NCBI GenBank assembly: GCA_013289765.1
Contig: JABCZI010000001.1
Location: 186,001-250,000, forward strand
Source: Acidobacteriota bacterium
GTDB lineage: Bacteria; Acidobacteriota; Terriglobia; Terriglobales; Acidobacteriaceae
Length of the DNA stretch: 64,000 nucleotides
Reading direction: 5' to 3'
The notes beneath the pieces are model-generated. The model made no database searches. It had not been told where the DNA came from and saw only the letters and a list, made by a program, of their open reading frames with translations. How positions within the stretch are numbered: position 1 is the stretch's first letter; each line of letters opens with the position of its first letter. Positions 34,958 through 42,855 of the stretch are shown here, piece after piece. A program made the translations under genes and the position numbers.

Positions 34958-35445
34958 GTTCCCTTTTGCCTGTCCCCAGAACCTTCGCCGTGCCGGTGTC
35001 TCCGGCCCGCGTTTACCCCGGCCCTCCATGCCTATCCGGGGGCTCTCGGTGTCCAGAGCATATATCAGCCCTGAAAAACCTCGGCTCGAAGCGAATCTCC
35101 GCGTTTTACTGGATTTTGCGCCTGTTTTCTGGAATTGGCAGGAAAGTGACCAGGAGGGTAAATCTATATGTTGTGGTATGCGTCATTACATACGCAATTA
35201 GAAGTATAATTCCCATCCGCCGTCTCCGGTCACTTCGGGAGCGGTAACTGAAGTACTAGAGACGGTACGGAAGTACTATATCGCGCGCTCAAGTTGCTGC
35301 TTCTGCGGAGTTTACGTTCCCCTCGGAAGGTGGGGCTTACCCGCGAAGCGTTAGAGCTCGAAGTCCAAGCTCTGCGCTACTCCTCCGGACTACGTTATGG
35401 CCGGAACAATTATGCTCGAAGAAAGCTGTTGCATTCTTATTCTGT
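34958..35445. other. 488-base intergenic region upstream of the pil cluster
   Basis: No coding ORF is credible here. It holds the promoter of the HTH-pil transcript and the 3' side of the Gln-rich secreted protein gene. The only pattern I can point to is the direct repeat at 35250-35278 and the nearby AT-rich stretch at about 35160-35220. No riboswitch was recognised on either strand. Confidence 0.5.
35250..35278. promoter_or_regulatory. Direct repeat GAAGTACTA, possible operator
   Basis: GAAGTACTA occurs at 35250-35258 and again at 35270-35278. The starts are 20 bases apart, about two helical turns, and each copy contains the palindrome AGTACT. This spacing suits a dimeric regulator binding one DNA face. 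It is 290 bases upstream of the HTH-pil gene group. Confidence 0.35.
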
Positions 35446-36276
35446 TCACTGCACGTCGAACACTTTCCCGTTCAGGAAAGTCACCTTCAGATCTTTATAA
35501 ACGTAAATCTTCTTTAGACCCAGATTGACAATCTTTTCCGGCTTGCCCATGGCCGCTTCGACCTGGTCCGTAGTCATGCCCTTCTCGATGCTCTGCGGCT
35601 CAGCCTGCGGCTCGGGTTGCTGATTTCCCTGCTGCTGGCCATGACCCCCTTGTTGACCCTGGCTGCTCTGCTGCTGCTGTTGCTGTCCGCCCTGATCCCC
35701 GTCACCCTGCTGAGCATCATCACTGACGGAGAGCAACTGCCCGATCGTATCTTCCACTTCCCCCGCACCCGCCTTCGCTAACGACCCCTTGGGAAACTGG
35801 AAGACCACCTGGGCCTTGTTATAGGTTGGCGGATCAGTCTTGTTACAGGTGTCGCATGCGATGATCAACATCGAAACCTTATCGCTGGCCACGTTCACAT
35901 CGATTTTTGAGGGATAAACTTTATCTCCCACCTGGAACAAGTGGGTCGACTGTTCCTTCCCGAATCGCTTCATCCCGAAGCCGATTCCCTTGGTCAGCAA
36001 GGCGCTCGGAGAATGCACCGCTCCGCCTTCATACTTCGTCGTAAGAACACTCTGGTCGGTATAAGGCACAGCAAGAATTCCGCCCTTTTGGATGGCCAAT
36101 AGAGTCCCCGCCTCGACCACGGAATACCCGCTCGTGTCCGATCCCATCTTCACCGCCTTGTACTGCGCGGCGAGTTGCTCCTGCAGCGAGGGTGCCTGCG
36201 CCTGCGAGCATGGAACCAAGGCCGTCAGAATAAACGCTACTCCTGAAATAACCGCTTTCAATCTTTGCTGTCCCAT
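35446..36276 (-). CDS. Secreted Gln-rich protein with SmpA/OmlA-like C-terminus
   Basis: The start is ATG 36276, six bases after GGAGG; the ORF extends upstream but without a site. A signal peptide (MGQQRLKAVISGVAFILTAL, then VPCSQA) leads into a beta-rich domain of about 150 residues with a CDTC pair. Next comes a Gln/Gly low-complexity stretch (about 188-225) and a C-terminus EKGMTTDQVEAAMGKPEKIV, which resembles the SmpA/OmlA (BamE-like) motif G-M-T-x-x-Q-V-x-x-x-x-G-x-P. Total 276 aa. It is predicted to be periplasmic or envelope-associated. Function unknown. Confidence 0.75.
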   Translation of the reverse strand: MGQQRLKAVISGVAFILTALVPCSQAQAPSLQEQLAAQYKAVKMGSDTSGYSVVEAGTLLAIQKGGILAVPYTDQSVLTTKYEGGAVHSPSALLTKGIGFGMKRFGKEQSTHLFQVGDKVYPSKIDVNVASDKVSMLIIACDTCNKTDPPTYNKAQVVFQFPKGSLAKAGAGEVEDTIGQLLSVSDDAQQGDGDQGGQQQQQQSSQGQQGGHGQQQGNQQPEPQAEPQSIEKGMTTDQVEAAMGKPEKIVNLGLKKIYVYKDLKVTFLNGKVFDVQ

Positions 36277-36396
36277 GGTCAGCCTCCTGCAAATTCTCTT
36301 GTTCAGCGCCTCCAGTAGCGCGGCGTAAGTTTGGCAAGGGTAGCGTCCGCGAACCCGCGGCGCTAACCCTCCCATTCTGTTTCTGCTCTTGCGGGC

Positions 36397-38040
36397 CTAT
36401 TGCTCACCACCACCGCCAGAACTGGCCTCTTGCTTGACCTCTGCCTCGGTCTGATCAGCAGACGCCTGCTGCTCCTTCAGCGTTTTCTCCGCGCTCTTAT
36501 CCGGTTCAGGAGCGGGAACATCTCCCGCCGTGGTGCTGGTGTCGGGGGCATTCGGCAGGCCGCCCGTGCCCTGCTTCTTCGCCAGCTCGCCCATACCATC
36601 CTTAAGCGACTCGCGGAAGTGGTTGTACATCTCTTGCAGATCGTCCACCGCAAGGGGACCTTCCTTGCCAATGGCACAATCCGCCTTGGTGCTGGCGACC
36701 ACTTTCACGTTGACGTTCTGGTCGTTATCCGGCGTGTCCGTGGTTCGCATGACAACGTCACCATCGGTGAGCCCGCACTCTTCGCCTTCCGCCACCACCA
36801 GAGACAGGTCGGCAGAGACCACAAACGTTTTGAACTTAGGATCCAGCGCCGGCGGTGCTTCGTCCTTGCTTGCCGCTTGCCCTCCGGAGGAACTCTTGCC
36901 TTTTCCAGCTTCAGCCTGTTCCGCTGCCAGCAGAGCTTTCACTTCCTCTGCCAGATCTTTTTTCACCTCGGGACTGAGCTTTGCCGTCTCCGCAACTGCA
37001 GGCGCCACATCCAACAAACTGGCGACCAGCGTTCCGTCCCCGGCGTCGGGATGCAGCAACCACCCTTCGCTGCTTTCCGCCTGGGCCGCGTACGCCGCTT
37101 GCAGACTGGCAGCCAGCAGGTAATCCGTCAGCCAGAAAGCCGCTGAAGGATACACTGGATACGGCTGGTAGTAGGCCCCGTAATAGCCATACCAAGGCGC
37201 CCCGCCCCAACCCCAGCCGTAGGCGACCGGAGCAGGCCACGGGTTATAGGCCCATCCGTAATAAGCGGGACGGTAATAGTAGGCAGGATAGTAACCGTAA
37301 TAGGGATGTCCTCCGTAGTAGTAGCCCTGGTAAACCCCGGACCGGTACCCGCCGTGATAGTAGTACGTGCGCGAATAGTAGGAACGCCCCCCACGCGTGA
37401 CATAGGCGCGCTGCACGTAGCCGCCGCGGCCTCTCCCGTTGCTTACGATCCGCGCGCCATTGTGCGTGCTCACTACCGTGCGACCGCCATGCATGCCGTG
37501 CTCAATATGCATTCCGTTCTTGTTGACCGAGCGGATTTGTCCGTTGGGACGAACGTGCGCCGAACCGCCGCCCTTCAGCGACACCGACTTCCCGGGAGGA
37601 GTGTGGGCCGCGTTGGCGTGGCTCGCAGTGTTCCCGCCGCCCGCCGCAGTGTTCCCGTGCGCGGCCGTGGTGTTCCCATGAGTCGCCGTAGTGTTTCCTC
37701 GGCCTGCCGCCGTGTTCCCATGAGCGCCCGCGCTGTTCCCATGGCTCGCCGTCGTGTTCCCATGACCCGCCGTCGTGTTGTTATGGGATGATGGCGCCGC
37801 TGAGTGCGACGGTGACGACGCGTGCCCACCTGTCGCAGCCTGATGACTCGCAGGTGCTGCGTGTTGCGGAGCGGAATGCTGCGGCGCTGAAGCATGCGAC
37901 GGCGCGCTCGCGTGGGGCGCTGGAGCAGGCGCGCTCGATTTCTTTTCTTGTTGTCCCCATGCCAGCGCTGGAATCACCAGGCATAGCAAAAGAACTCCCC
38001 ACCTCGGAAAAAATCCTTCCCTTCCCGAAATCCGATTCAT
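36397..38040 (-). CDS. Secreted Tyr/Gly-rich protein with heptapeptide repeat (547 aa)
   Basis: ATG 38040 lies five bases after GGAGG. A signal peptide (ending near WGQQ) is followed by a His/Ala/Ser-rich part and a run of seven-residue repeats of the HGNTTAx type (93-141). A Tyr/Gly/Arg-rich segment (about 185-265, e.g. GGHPYYGYYPAYYYRP) comes next, then a more ordinary domain (about 300-480) with two cysteines and the stretch FVVSADLSLVVAEGEECGL. The C-terminus is charged and low in complexity. Such Y/G-rich proteins are often surface or matrix proteins; the role here is unknown. It is 120 bases upstream of the Gln-rich gene on the same strand. Confidence 0.75.
   Translation of the reverse strand: MNRISGREGFFPRWGVLLLCLVIPALAWGQQEKKSSAPAPAPHASAPSHASAPQHSAPQHAAPASHQAATGGHASSPSHSAAPSSHNNTTAGHGNTTASHGNSAGAHGNTAAGRGNTTATHGNTTAAHGNTAAGGGNTASHANAAHTPPGKSVSLKGGGSAHVRPNGQIRSVNKNGMHIEHGMHGGRTVVSTHNGARIVSNGRGRGGYVQRAYVTRGGRSYYSRTYYYHGGYRSGVYQGYYYGGHPYYGYYPAYYYRPAYYGWAYNPWPAPVAYGWGWGGAPWYGYYGAYYQPYPVYPSAAFWLTDYLLAASLQAAYAAQAESSEGWLLHPDAGDGTLVASLLDVAPAVAETAKLSPEVKKDLAEEVKALLAAEQAEAGKGKSSSGGQAASKDEAPPALDPKFKTFVVSADLSLVVAEGEECGLTDGDVVMRTTDTPDNDQNVNVKVVASTKADCAIGKEGPLAVDDLQEMYNHFRESLKDGMGELAKKQGTGGLPNAPDTSTTAGDVPAPEPDKSAEKTLKEQQASADQTEAEVKQEASSGGGGEQ
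37618..37764 (-). repeat. Intragenic 21-bp tandem repeat (HGNTTAx coding)
   Basis: About seven imperfect copies of a 21-bp unit encode H/R/G-G-N-T/S-x-A-x in the secreted Tyr/Gly-rich protein. On the plus strand the unit contains the word GTTCCCATG. Such in-frame arrays can change length by slippage without a frameshift. Confidence 0.8.
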
Positions 38041-38424
38041 TACGGCCTCCTCAGTACCTGAACTTATCGCTTTAACACGCAATAAAACTGCCGCCATCCT
38101 TTGCAACAGCGACCGTACAGGGGCCCATACTCGTGCTGCGCCAAAAAACTTAAACGCCGCACAAGTAATCGAACTATTTATAAGACCGGAGGGGAGATCC
38201 GCAGGGTGCGACATGCAGTCGCAACTCGACCCAATCAGCGACTCGCAACCTGGGGCGACAGAACGTTACCAGAAGTCGGCCACTGGCGCAATCATTCTCT
38301 GAACACTGCCTTAACCTTTTCCGCAGGGCGAACTCCCGCCGCCACGAGAGCGTTTGCAACGCAGCTTCCTTCCATCCTCGCGCTGCTGTAATCTATCTTT
38401 TTCTTTTTCCGCAGGAGGAATTAC
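38041..38424. other. Divergent promoter region between secreted protein and DoxX genes
   Basis: This 384-base gap lies between divergent genes. The ORFs crossing it look like chance frames. A GGAGG at each end is the ribosome site of the flanking genes. I see no repeat family copy or clear terminator. Confidence 0.4.
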
Positions 38425-38844
38425 TTGCGCTACCTTGATCGTCTGCAACCGCTCGGCCTCTTGGTTATGCGCCTGGCGCTTGGCCTCATCTTTCTCGACC
38501 ACGGATATCACAAGGTGTTCGGTGGTCTTCATCACCACGTTCAATTCGTCACCAGCCTCGGGCTTCCCGCCTGGAGTGCCTATCTCTCTGCCTTCACCGA
38601 ATTCTTTGGCGGTATTTTGGTTCTAGTCGGCCTGTTCACTCGCGTAGCTGCCTTTGCCCTATGCATTAATATGTGCGTCGCCATTGCCAAAGTACATTTC
38701 CACAACGGACTGATGGGCAACGGAGGATACGAATTTCCCCTGGCTCTCGCCGCACTGGCTTTTGCGCTCGTGTGCTTCGACGGAGGTCCAATTGCCTTCG
38801 ATCACATCCGCGCTCCCGGCGGCGGTGGTTGGAAATCCAAGTAG
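38425..38844 (+). CDS. DoxX family membrane protein
   Basis: This 139-residue protein has four membrane helices. The DoxX pattern is present: LLVMRLALGLIFLDHGYHKVFG near the start, AFTEFFGGILVLVGLFTRVAAFAL in the middle and a closing GGYEFPLALAALAFAL. The start is TTG 38425, six bases after GGAGG. Members are linked to redox stress or quinone-dependent oxidation, but the biochemical role is uncertain. Confidence 0.9.
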   Translation: MRYLDRLQPLGLLVMRLALGLIFLDHGYHKVFGGLHHHVQFVTSLGLPAWSAYLSAFTEFFGGILVLVGLFTRVAAFALCINMCVAIAKVHFHNGLMGNGGYEFPLALAALAFALVCFDGGPIAFDHIRAPGGGGWKSK

Positions 38845-39148
38845 CCGATGTCCGTCGTAAGGTATCCAGAGAGTAAACGCCTGCGCAACTTCCGGCCGCA
38901 TTCTGGGTTCAACAGCACATCGTAAGAGAATTGCGCCATGTTGTTGAGAGACTGGCCCCGTTGCGCGCGCTGTTTTTAGAAGGTCGTACCCGGAATAGAA
39001 GTTTTTTGTAACATTTCTTTACATCCAGTCGGTTGAAAGTGATCATGCGCAGAAATTATGATGGTTTGCCGTCATCTTTGCGGCATCTTACAGGTTTCGA
39101 CTCTGCATCTCACGACTCGCGATAGCAATAATTGATTGGAGGTCAATC
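38845..39148. other. Upstream region of the tandem outer-membrane protein genes
   Basis: This 304-base region is without a credible ORF. It ends in GGAGG six bases before the TTG start at 39149. An A/T-rich stretch around 39000-39030 (TTTTTTGTAACATTTCTTTAC) could hold a promoter. Nothing else stands out. Confidence 0.4.
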
Positions 39149-39748
39149 TTGAGAAAGCTAGCGTTGTTCGCCCCCATTTTCGGATTCTTGTTGTTCACCC
39201 AGTTTGCCTCCGCCCAGCAAGGCGATGCCATGTTCGGTTTCGGCACGATCATGTCCTCCGGATCGTGCGACATAAATACCGGCCTCTGTCCCGAGAAGGG
39301 GGGCCTGTATCCCAGCGTCAGTGCCGATGTCATCTTCCACAAACGCGTCGGTTTCGGCTTTGAGACGGCTTGGAAAGCGAGCCAGGGATCTTACGGTGGT
39401 CCTGGCGGGCAGCCTTTTCGTCCCATAATTACCGACTTCAATGCTATGTATCAACCCAAGATCAGCAAGAAGGTCGGCTTGGATTTGATGGCTGGCGTCG
39501 GATGGCAGAGTACTCGCTTCTACGGTTACACTCCCACAACCAGCTGCGTATATTTCGGCGCCTGCTTTGTTAGCAGCCATCACTTTCTGGTGGACGTTGG
39601 TGGGGGCATCCGCTACTACGTCTGGAATCATGTCTTCGTCCGTCCCGAGATTCACTACTATCACATCGTCAATAACACCAACGATTTCAGCTCCGACAAT
39701 TTATTTCGCGCGGGGGCTTCGATCGGTTACACAATCGGTCCAGACTAG
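39149..39748 (+). CDS. Predicted outer-membrane beta-barrel protein, paralogue 1
   Basis: A TTG start (site GGAGG) gives a signal peptide (RKLALFAPIFGFLLFTQFAS, then AQQ) and 175 residues of alternating strands ending in GASIGYTIGPD. Strand-like stretches with aromatic ends (e.g. GLDLMAGVGWQSTRFYG, GGGIRYYVWNHVFVRPEIHYY) fit a small eight-strand-type barrel. The gene at 39904 is a tandem paralogue. Function unknown; likely an OmpA/OmpW-like porin or adhesion protein. Confidence 0.75.
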   Translation: MRKLALFAPIFGFLLFTQFASAQQGDAMFGFGTIMSSGSCDINTGLCPEKGGLYPSVSADVIFHKRVGFGFETAWKASQGSYGGPGGQPFRPIITDFNAMYQPKISKKVGLDLMAGVGWQSTRFYGYTPTTSCVYFGACFVSSHHFLVDVGGGIRYYVWNHVFVRPEIHYYHIVNNTNDFSSDNLFRAGASIGYTIGPD

Positions 39749-39903
39749 GACTTCGGTTTCCTTAGCAGCCCGACGTTTTCTAATCCGGGCGGTCAGTCCC
39801 GAGGTGAGCTTAGAATGACTCATCAAGAGGACTGCCCGCCCGATTCGTTAATCCGGCTCGGGGCATTTCCTAATATCCTGACAAAATGACAAGGGGGCTG
39901 TAT

Positions 39904-40506
39904 TTGAGAAAGTTCGCACTCTTCGTAACCGTGTCGATTGTTCTCCTGGTCGGTTTCTCTCGTGCCCAACAAGTTGATATTGCTGCGGGCGGAAGCACGC
40001 TGCTTTCCGCTACCCGACCCAGCGACCTGGTAACCTTCCAACCGCCTCCTGAGAAAGGCGGCACATATCTGGACGTTAGTGCGGACGTCGTTGGCCGCAA
40101 ACGCCACCTCGGCCTTGAGTTCGATACCGCCTGGAGGTATCACCATACTTTTTATCCTTATAACGGTGAAACCTACCGTCCTTTTTTCAGCACTCTCAAT
40201 GTCCTCTTCCAGCCGCGTGTTACTAAAAAAGTTGGCTTGGACCTTATGGGCGGAATCGGCATCGCTAGTACGCGATTCCAAGGGCTCAGCGGCTCATGCA
40301 ATAACCCAACGGTCGGTTGCGTTAACTTCACCAACTCCAACCACTTCATGGAAGACCTGGGCGCCGGCATTCGCTACAACTTTTGGCGCCATTTTTTTGT
40401 GCGCCCTGAAGTTCGCTACTACCATGTTCAGAACAATCAGGAGTTCAATTCCGATAACGTCTTCCGCGTCGGTGTCTCGCTCGGATATACGATCCATCCC
40501 AACTGA
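39904..40506 (+). CDS. Predicted outer-membrane beta-barrel protein, paralogue 2
   Basis: This 200-residue protein is a clear tandem copy of 39149-39748; both have P-E-K-G-G-x-Y near residue 45, K-K-V-G-L-D-L-M and a final VRPE(V/I)xYYH then a GYTI strand. I place the start at TTG 39904 (LRKFALF) since it aligns with TTG 39149 and has GGGGG five bases upstream; an ATG six codons earlier is the alternative. It ends in front of a bidirectional terminator. Confidence 0.75.
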   Translation: MRKFALFVTVSIVLLVGFSRAQQVDIAAGGSTLLSATRPSDLVTFQPPPEKGGTYLDVSADVVGRKRHLGLEFDTAWRYHHTFYPYNGETYRPFFSTLNVLFQPRVTKKVGLDLMGGIGIASTRFQGLSGSCNNPTVGCVNFTNSNHFMEDLGAGIRYNFWRHFFVRPEVRYYHVQNNQEFNSDNVFRVGVSLGYTIHPN

Positions 40507-40554
40507 TCTCCGGTCGTCGGCACGCACCGTTGCGCGCACGCACTAAAATAAAAA

Positions 40555-40577
40555 GGCAGCGTCTTCCCGGCGCTGCC
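40555..40577. terminator. Bidirectional terminator between convergent genes
   Basis: GGCAGCG (40555-40561) pairs with CGCTGCC (40571-40577). An A-run lies on the left and ATCTTAATTTT on the right, so it can stop transcripts from both the barrel gene and the minus-strand gene at 40604. Confidence 0.8.
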
Positions 40578-40603
40578 ATCTTAATTTTGCTGACCCGCCC
40601 GCT

Positions 40604-40909
40604 CTATCTCATTGACATGCAAATTTCCGCTTCATGGATCGCGCGATCCAGATGTTCAATTGCCTTTGCCCTGTGGCCACCGAAATCGTGCTCGGCCGAT
40701 TCCAGTTGATGCTTGGCGGCACGCATGGATTCCAGTGCTTCATCGATGTGCGGATGACGCTCTGGCATAGCGGCAGCCGGAGTCGGAGCCGGCGCAGCTG
40801 CGGCCACGGGGGCCGCCGGAACCTTTGGCCCAGCCGCTGACATTGGCGAAGCCACGGTTAATAACAGACTTGCGCTAATCAACAGAGTCAAAAAATCGAT
40901 TCTTTTCAT
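40604..40909 (-). CDS. Small secreted helical protein (101 aa)
   Basis: ATG 40909 follows AGGAG by seven bases; a longer frame upstream has no site. A signal peptide (MKRIDFLTLLISASLLLTVA, then SPMSAA) precedes a Pro/Ala linker and a helical, His-rich part (HPHIDEALESMRAAKHQLES, then AEHDFGGHRAKAIEHLDRAIHEAE). The His/Glu/Asp-rich helices could bind metal. Such small proteins occur widely in Acidobacteriota; function unknown. Confidence 0.7.
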   Translation of the reverse strand: MKRIDFLTLLISASLLLTVASPMSAAGPKVPAAPVAAAAPAPTPAAAMPERHPHIDEALESMRAAKHQLESAEHDFGGHRAKAIEHLDRAIHEAEICMSMR

Positions 40910-41088
40910 GCGTTTCTCCTCTCCGAATTGCGGCGCGGACGCCGCCACATAAGCATTGGCCAAGGACTCTGCCTTCGCCAAATTGCCCGCGATATCTCGC
41001 ACAGTATAATCGCGCTCCGACGGAATTAGAGGCCTTGAGGTTGACTTCCGAGATGCTCGTTTTTTGAATTGGTCCTGCGGAAAACAAG

Positions 41089-41694
41089 CTAAGAACTTGC
41101 GCGCACTTTGCGGCTTCTCCACCACAAAACTACCGCTATTATCGCGAAGGCCGCGCCTACCGAGAGATCGAAGCGCTTCATGAAATGCACCAGCAGATTC
41201 CAACGGCTGCCAAAGGTGTATCCCAAACACGAGATCACCGTTACCCAAAGCGCAGCGCCGAGTAGATTAAAAACCACGAATTTCTTCCACGGCATGCGCA
41301 GCATGCCCGCCAGCGGTCCCGCGATGATCCGCATTCCAAAAACAAATCGCGCAAATAAAATCGTCGTCGCGCCGTAACGGCTAAACAATTTTTCTCCGCG
41401 GGCTACTGCGGCGCCGCCTCGGAACCCCCGGTAACGCTTCAGCAGCGGAGGCCCTCCGTAATGACCGATGGCAAACCCCAGGTTATCGCCCAAAGTAGCC
41501 GCCACGGTTCCAACCAGAATGATCCAGCCGAGATGTAGATCGCGCTCGGCGTAAGCCAGAAAACTTGCCATTAACAGAATCGTTTCGCCCGGCACCGGCA
41601 AGCCGGCATTCTCCAGCAATAACGCCGCAGCCACTGCCCAATATCCGTAGTGCACCAGCGCGGCCCGCAGCAGATCGAGGATGTGGTGGTTCAT
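41089..41694 (-). CDS. DedA family membrane protein
   Basis: This 201-residue protein has the DedA hallmarks: LLLENAGLPVPGETILLMASFLA near the N-terminus, GDNLGFAIGHYGG, and FARFVFGMRIIAGPLAGMLRMPW with conserved Arg residues. DedA proteins are inner-membrane lipid-carrier or lipid transporters needed for envelope integrity. A more distant relative is at 4320-4925. Confidence 0.9.
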   Translation of the reverse strand: MNHHILDLLRAALVHYGYWAVAAALLLENAGLPVPGETILLMASFLAYAERDLHLGWIILVGTVAATLGDNLGFAIGHYGGPPLLKRYRGFRGGAAVARGEKLFSRYGATTILFARFVFGMRIIAGPLAGMLRMPWKKFVVFNLLGAALWVTVISCLGYTFGSRWNLLVHFMKRFDLSVGAAFAIIAVVLWWRSRKVRASS

Positions 41695-41721
41695 GATATT
41701 GAATTGCGAACGACGCTCCGC

Positions 41722-42678
41722 TCAGGCGGGAACCGTTTCACTTGTCAGGAAATCAATCAGCGCTCGGTTGAATTCATCCGGACACTCTTCGTAGGGAAGA
41801 TGTCCAATGCCGGGGAAAATTACCAGCCTGGAATTTGGGAAATACTTCGCCAAAGGCGCAGCCGACGACGCATACACCGCAGGATCTTTGCTGCCCCACA
41901 TTAAAAGGGTAGGAAGTCCCGCCAGACTGGGCAGCGTTTTTTCCAATTCGCGCAGATCTTTTGTCCAAGTGCGAACGATGCTCAGGGCATGCTCAAACAA
42001 TCCCGGTTTCGTCAACGGCGCCACGTACCCCGCAAGCGTTCCGGGCGGGATTTTCCGTCGGTTCGCATAAAGGCGCGCGTGGAAGTAAGGAAACAAGAAA
42101 CTCATATGCGCGACGCCAAAGCGGAACAAGCCCGCGCCAAAATTACTGCCCGCGAAGGGGGCCAGGCGCCGCCCGTGCGCCGAATACGGATTCACCGGCG
42201 CCACCAGTACCAGTCGCCGCAACCGCAAATTGAAATTACCGGCGCGGCATTCCGCAGCCGCCATCATCGCCACCGCGCCGCCGTGCGAAGTCCCCAGCAG
42301 ATCGAAGGAAGAAATTCCCAGCCGCTCAATAAACTGCAGAAGCCGCACCGCCGTTCCCCGCATGGAATGGTCAAGCCCGGCCGGGCGATCCGAAAACCCC
42401 GCGCCCATCATGTCCAGGGCGTAGACCGTGGCGTAGGGGGCCAGAGCTGGAATCGTATAGCGCCAGGAAAACGAATATCCTAGCAATCCGTGCAGCAATA
42501 TTAATGGCCGCCCCGAACCGGCGCGCAGATAACGCATGCGCGCGCCCTCCAGATCCATCCAGCACTCTTCCACTCCAGCGTCCAGCGCCGGTTCGTGAGC
42601 ACTGAAATCCTGGCGCTCTGTCAGCGCCGCACGCAAATGTTTTCGCCCCGAATCCACTCCACAGACAACTCTTTTCAC
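41722..42678 (-). CDS. Alpha/beta hydrolase
   Basis: This 318-residue protein has the alpha/beta-hydrolase fold: LILLHGLLGYSFSW (oxyanion HG), GAGFSDRP, the nucleophile elbow GTSHGG (Ser), a late Asp in LLMWGSKDP and a His in GIGHLPYEECPDEF. The substrate is unknown; such genes often act on small esters or C-C bonds. It is 27 bases upstream of dedA on the same strand, so the two may be co-transcribed. Confidence 0.9.
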   Translation of the reverse strand: MKRVVCGVDSGRKHLRAALTERQDFSAHEPALDAGVEECWMDLEGARMRYLRAGSGRPLILLHGLLGYSFSWRYTIPALAPYATVYALDMMGAGFSDRPAGLDHSMRGTAVRLLQFIERLGISSFDLLGTSHGGAVAMMAAAECRAGNFNLRLRRLVLVAPVNPYSAHGRRLAPFAGSNFGAGLFRFGVAHMSFLFPYFHARLYANRRKIPPGTLAGYVAPLTKPGLFEHALSIVRTWTKDLRELEKTLPSLAGLPTLLMWGSKDPAVYASSAAPLAKYFPNSRLVIFPGIGHLPYEECPDEFNRALIDFLTSETVPA

Positions 42679-42726
42679 GCCTCTGGATTCTATTTAAGTG
42701 AACATCGCCTCTGTTCGCTACACTCT

Positions 42727-42744
42727 GGGGAGCTTCGGCTCCCC
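42727..42744. terminator. GC hairpin with UUCG loop after argD
   Basis: GGGGAGC (42727-42733) and GCTCCCC (42738-42744) form a perfect stem around TTCG. A GCTTTTAG follows on the plus strand; there is no T-run on the minus strand. It lies between argD and the hydrolase gene, both read leftwards, next to a decayed family B repeat (TATCCTGAGCGAAACCGAAG at 42760-42779, then GGATCC). Confidence 0.35.
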
Positions 42745-42855
42745 GCTTTTAGCTTTGGTTATCCTGAGCGAAACCGAAGTGGATCCCTGCCAGCGTGCAC
42801 CGCAGACCCTCGCAAGGACTTTCTACGACCGCCGCAGCCCGGTCACCGGCCACTG

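Noticed and set aside
34958-35445. c-di-GMP riboswitch upstream of the pil cluster
   Set aside because: I looked for the conserved GEMM core on both strands and did not see it.
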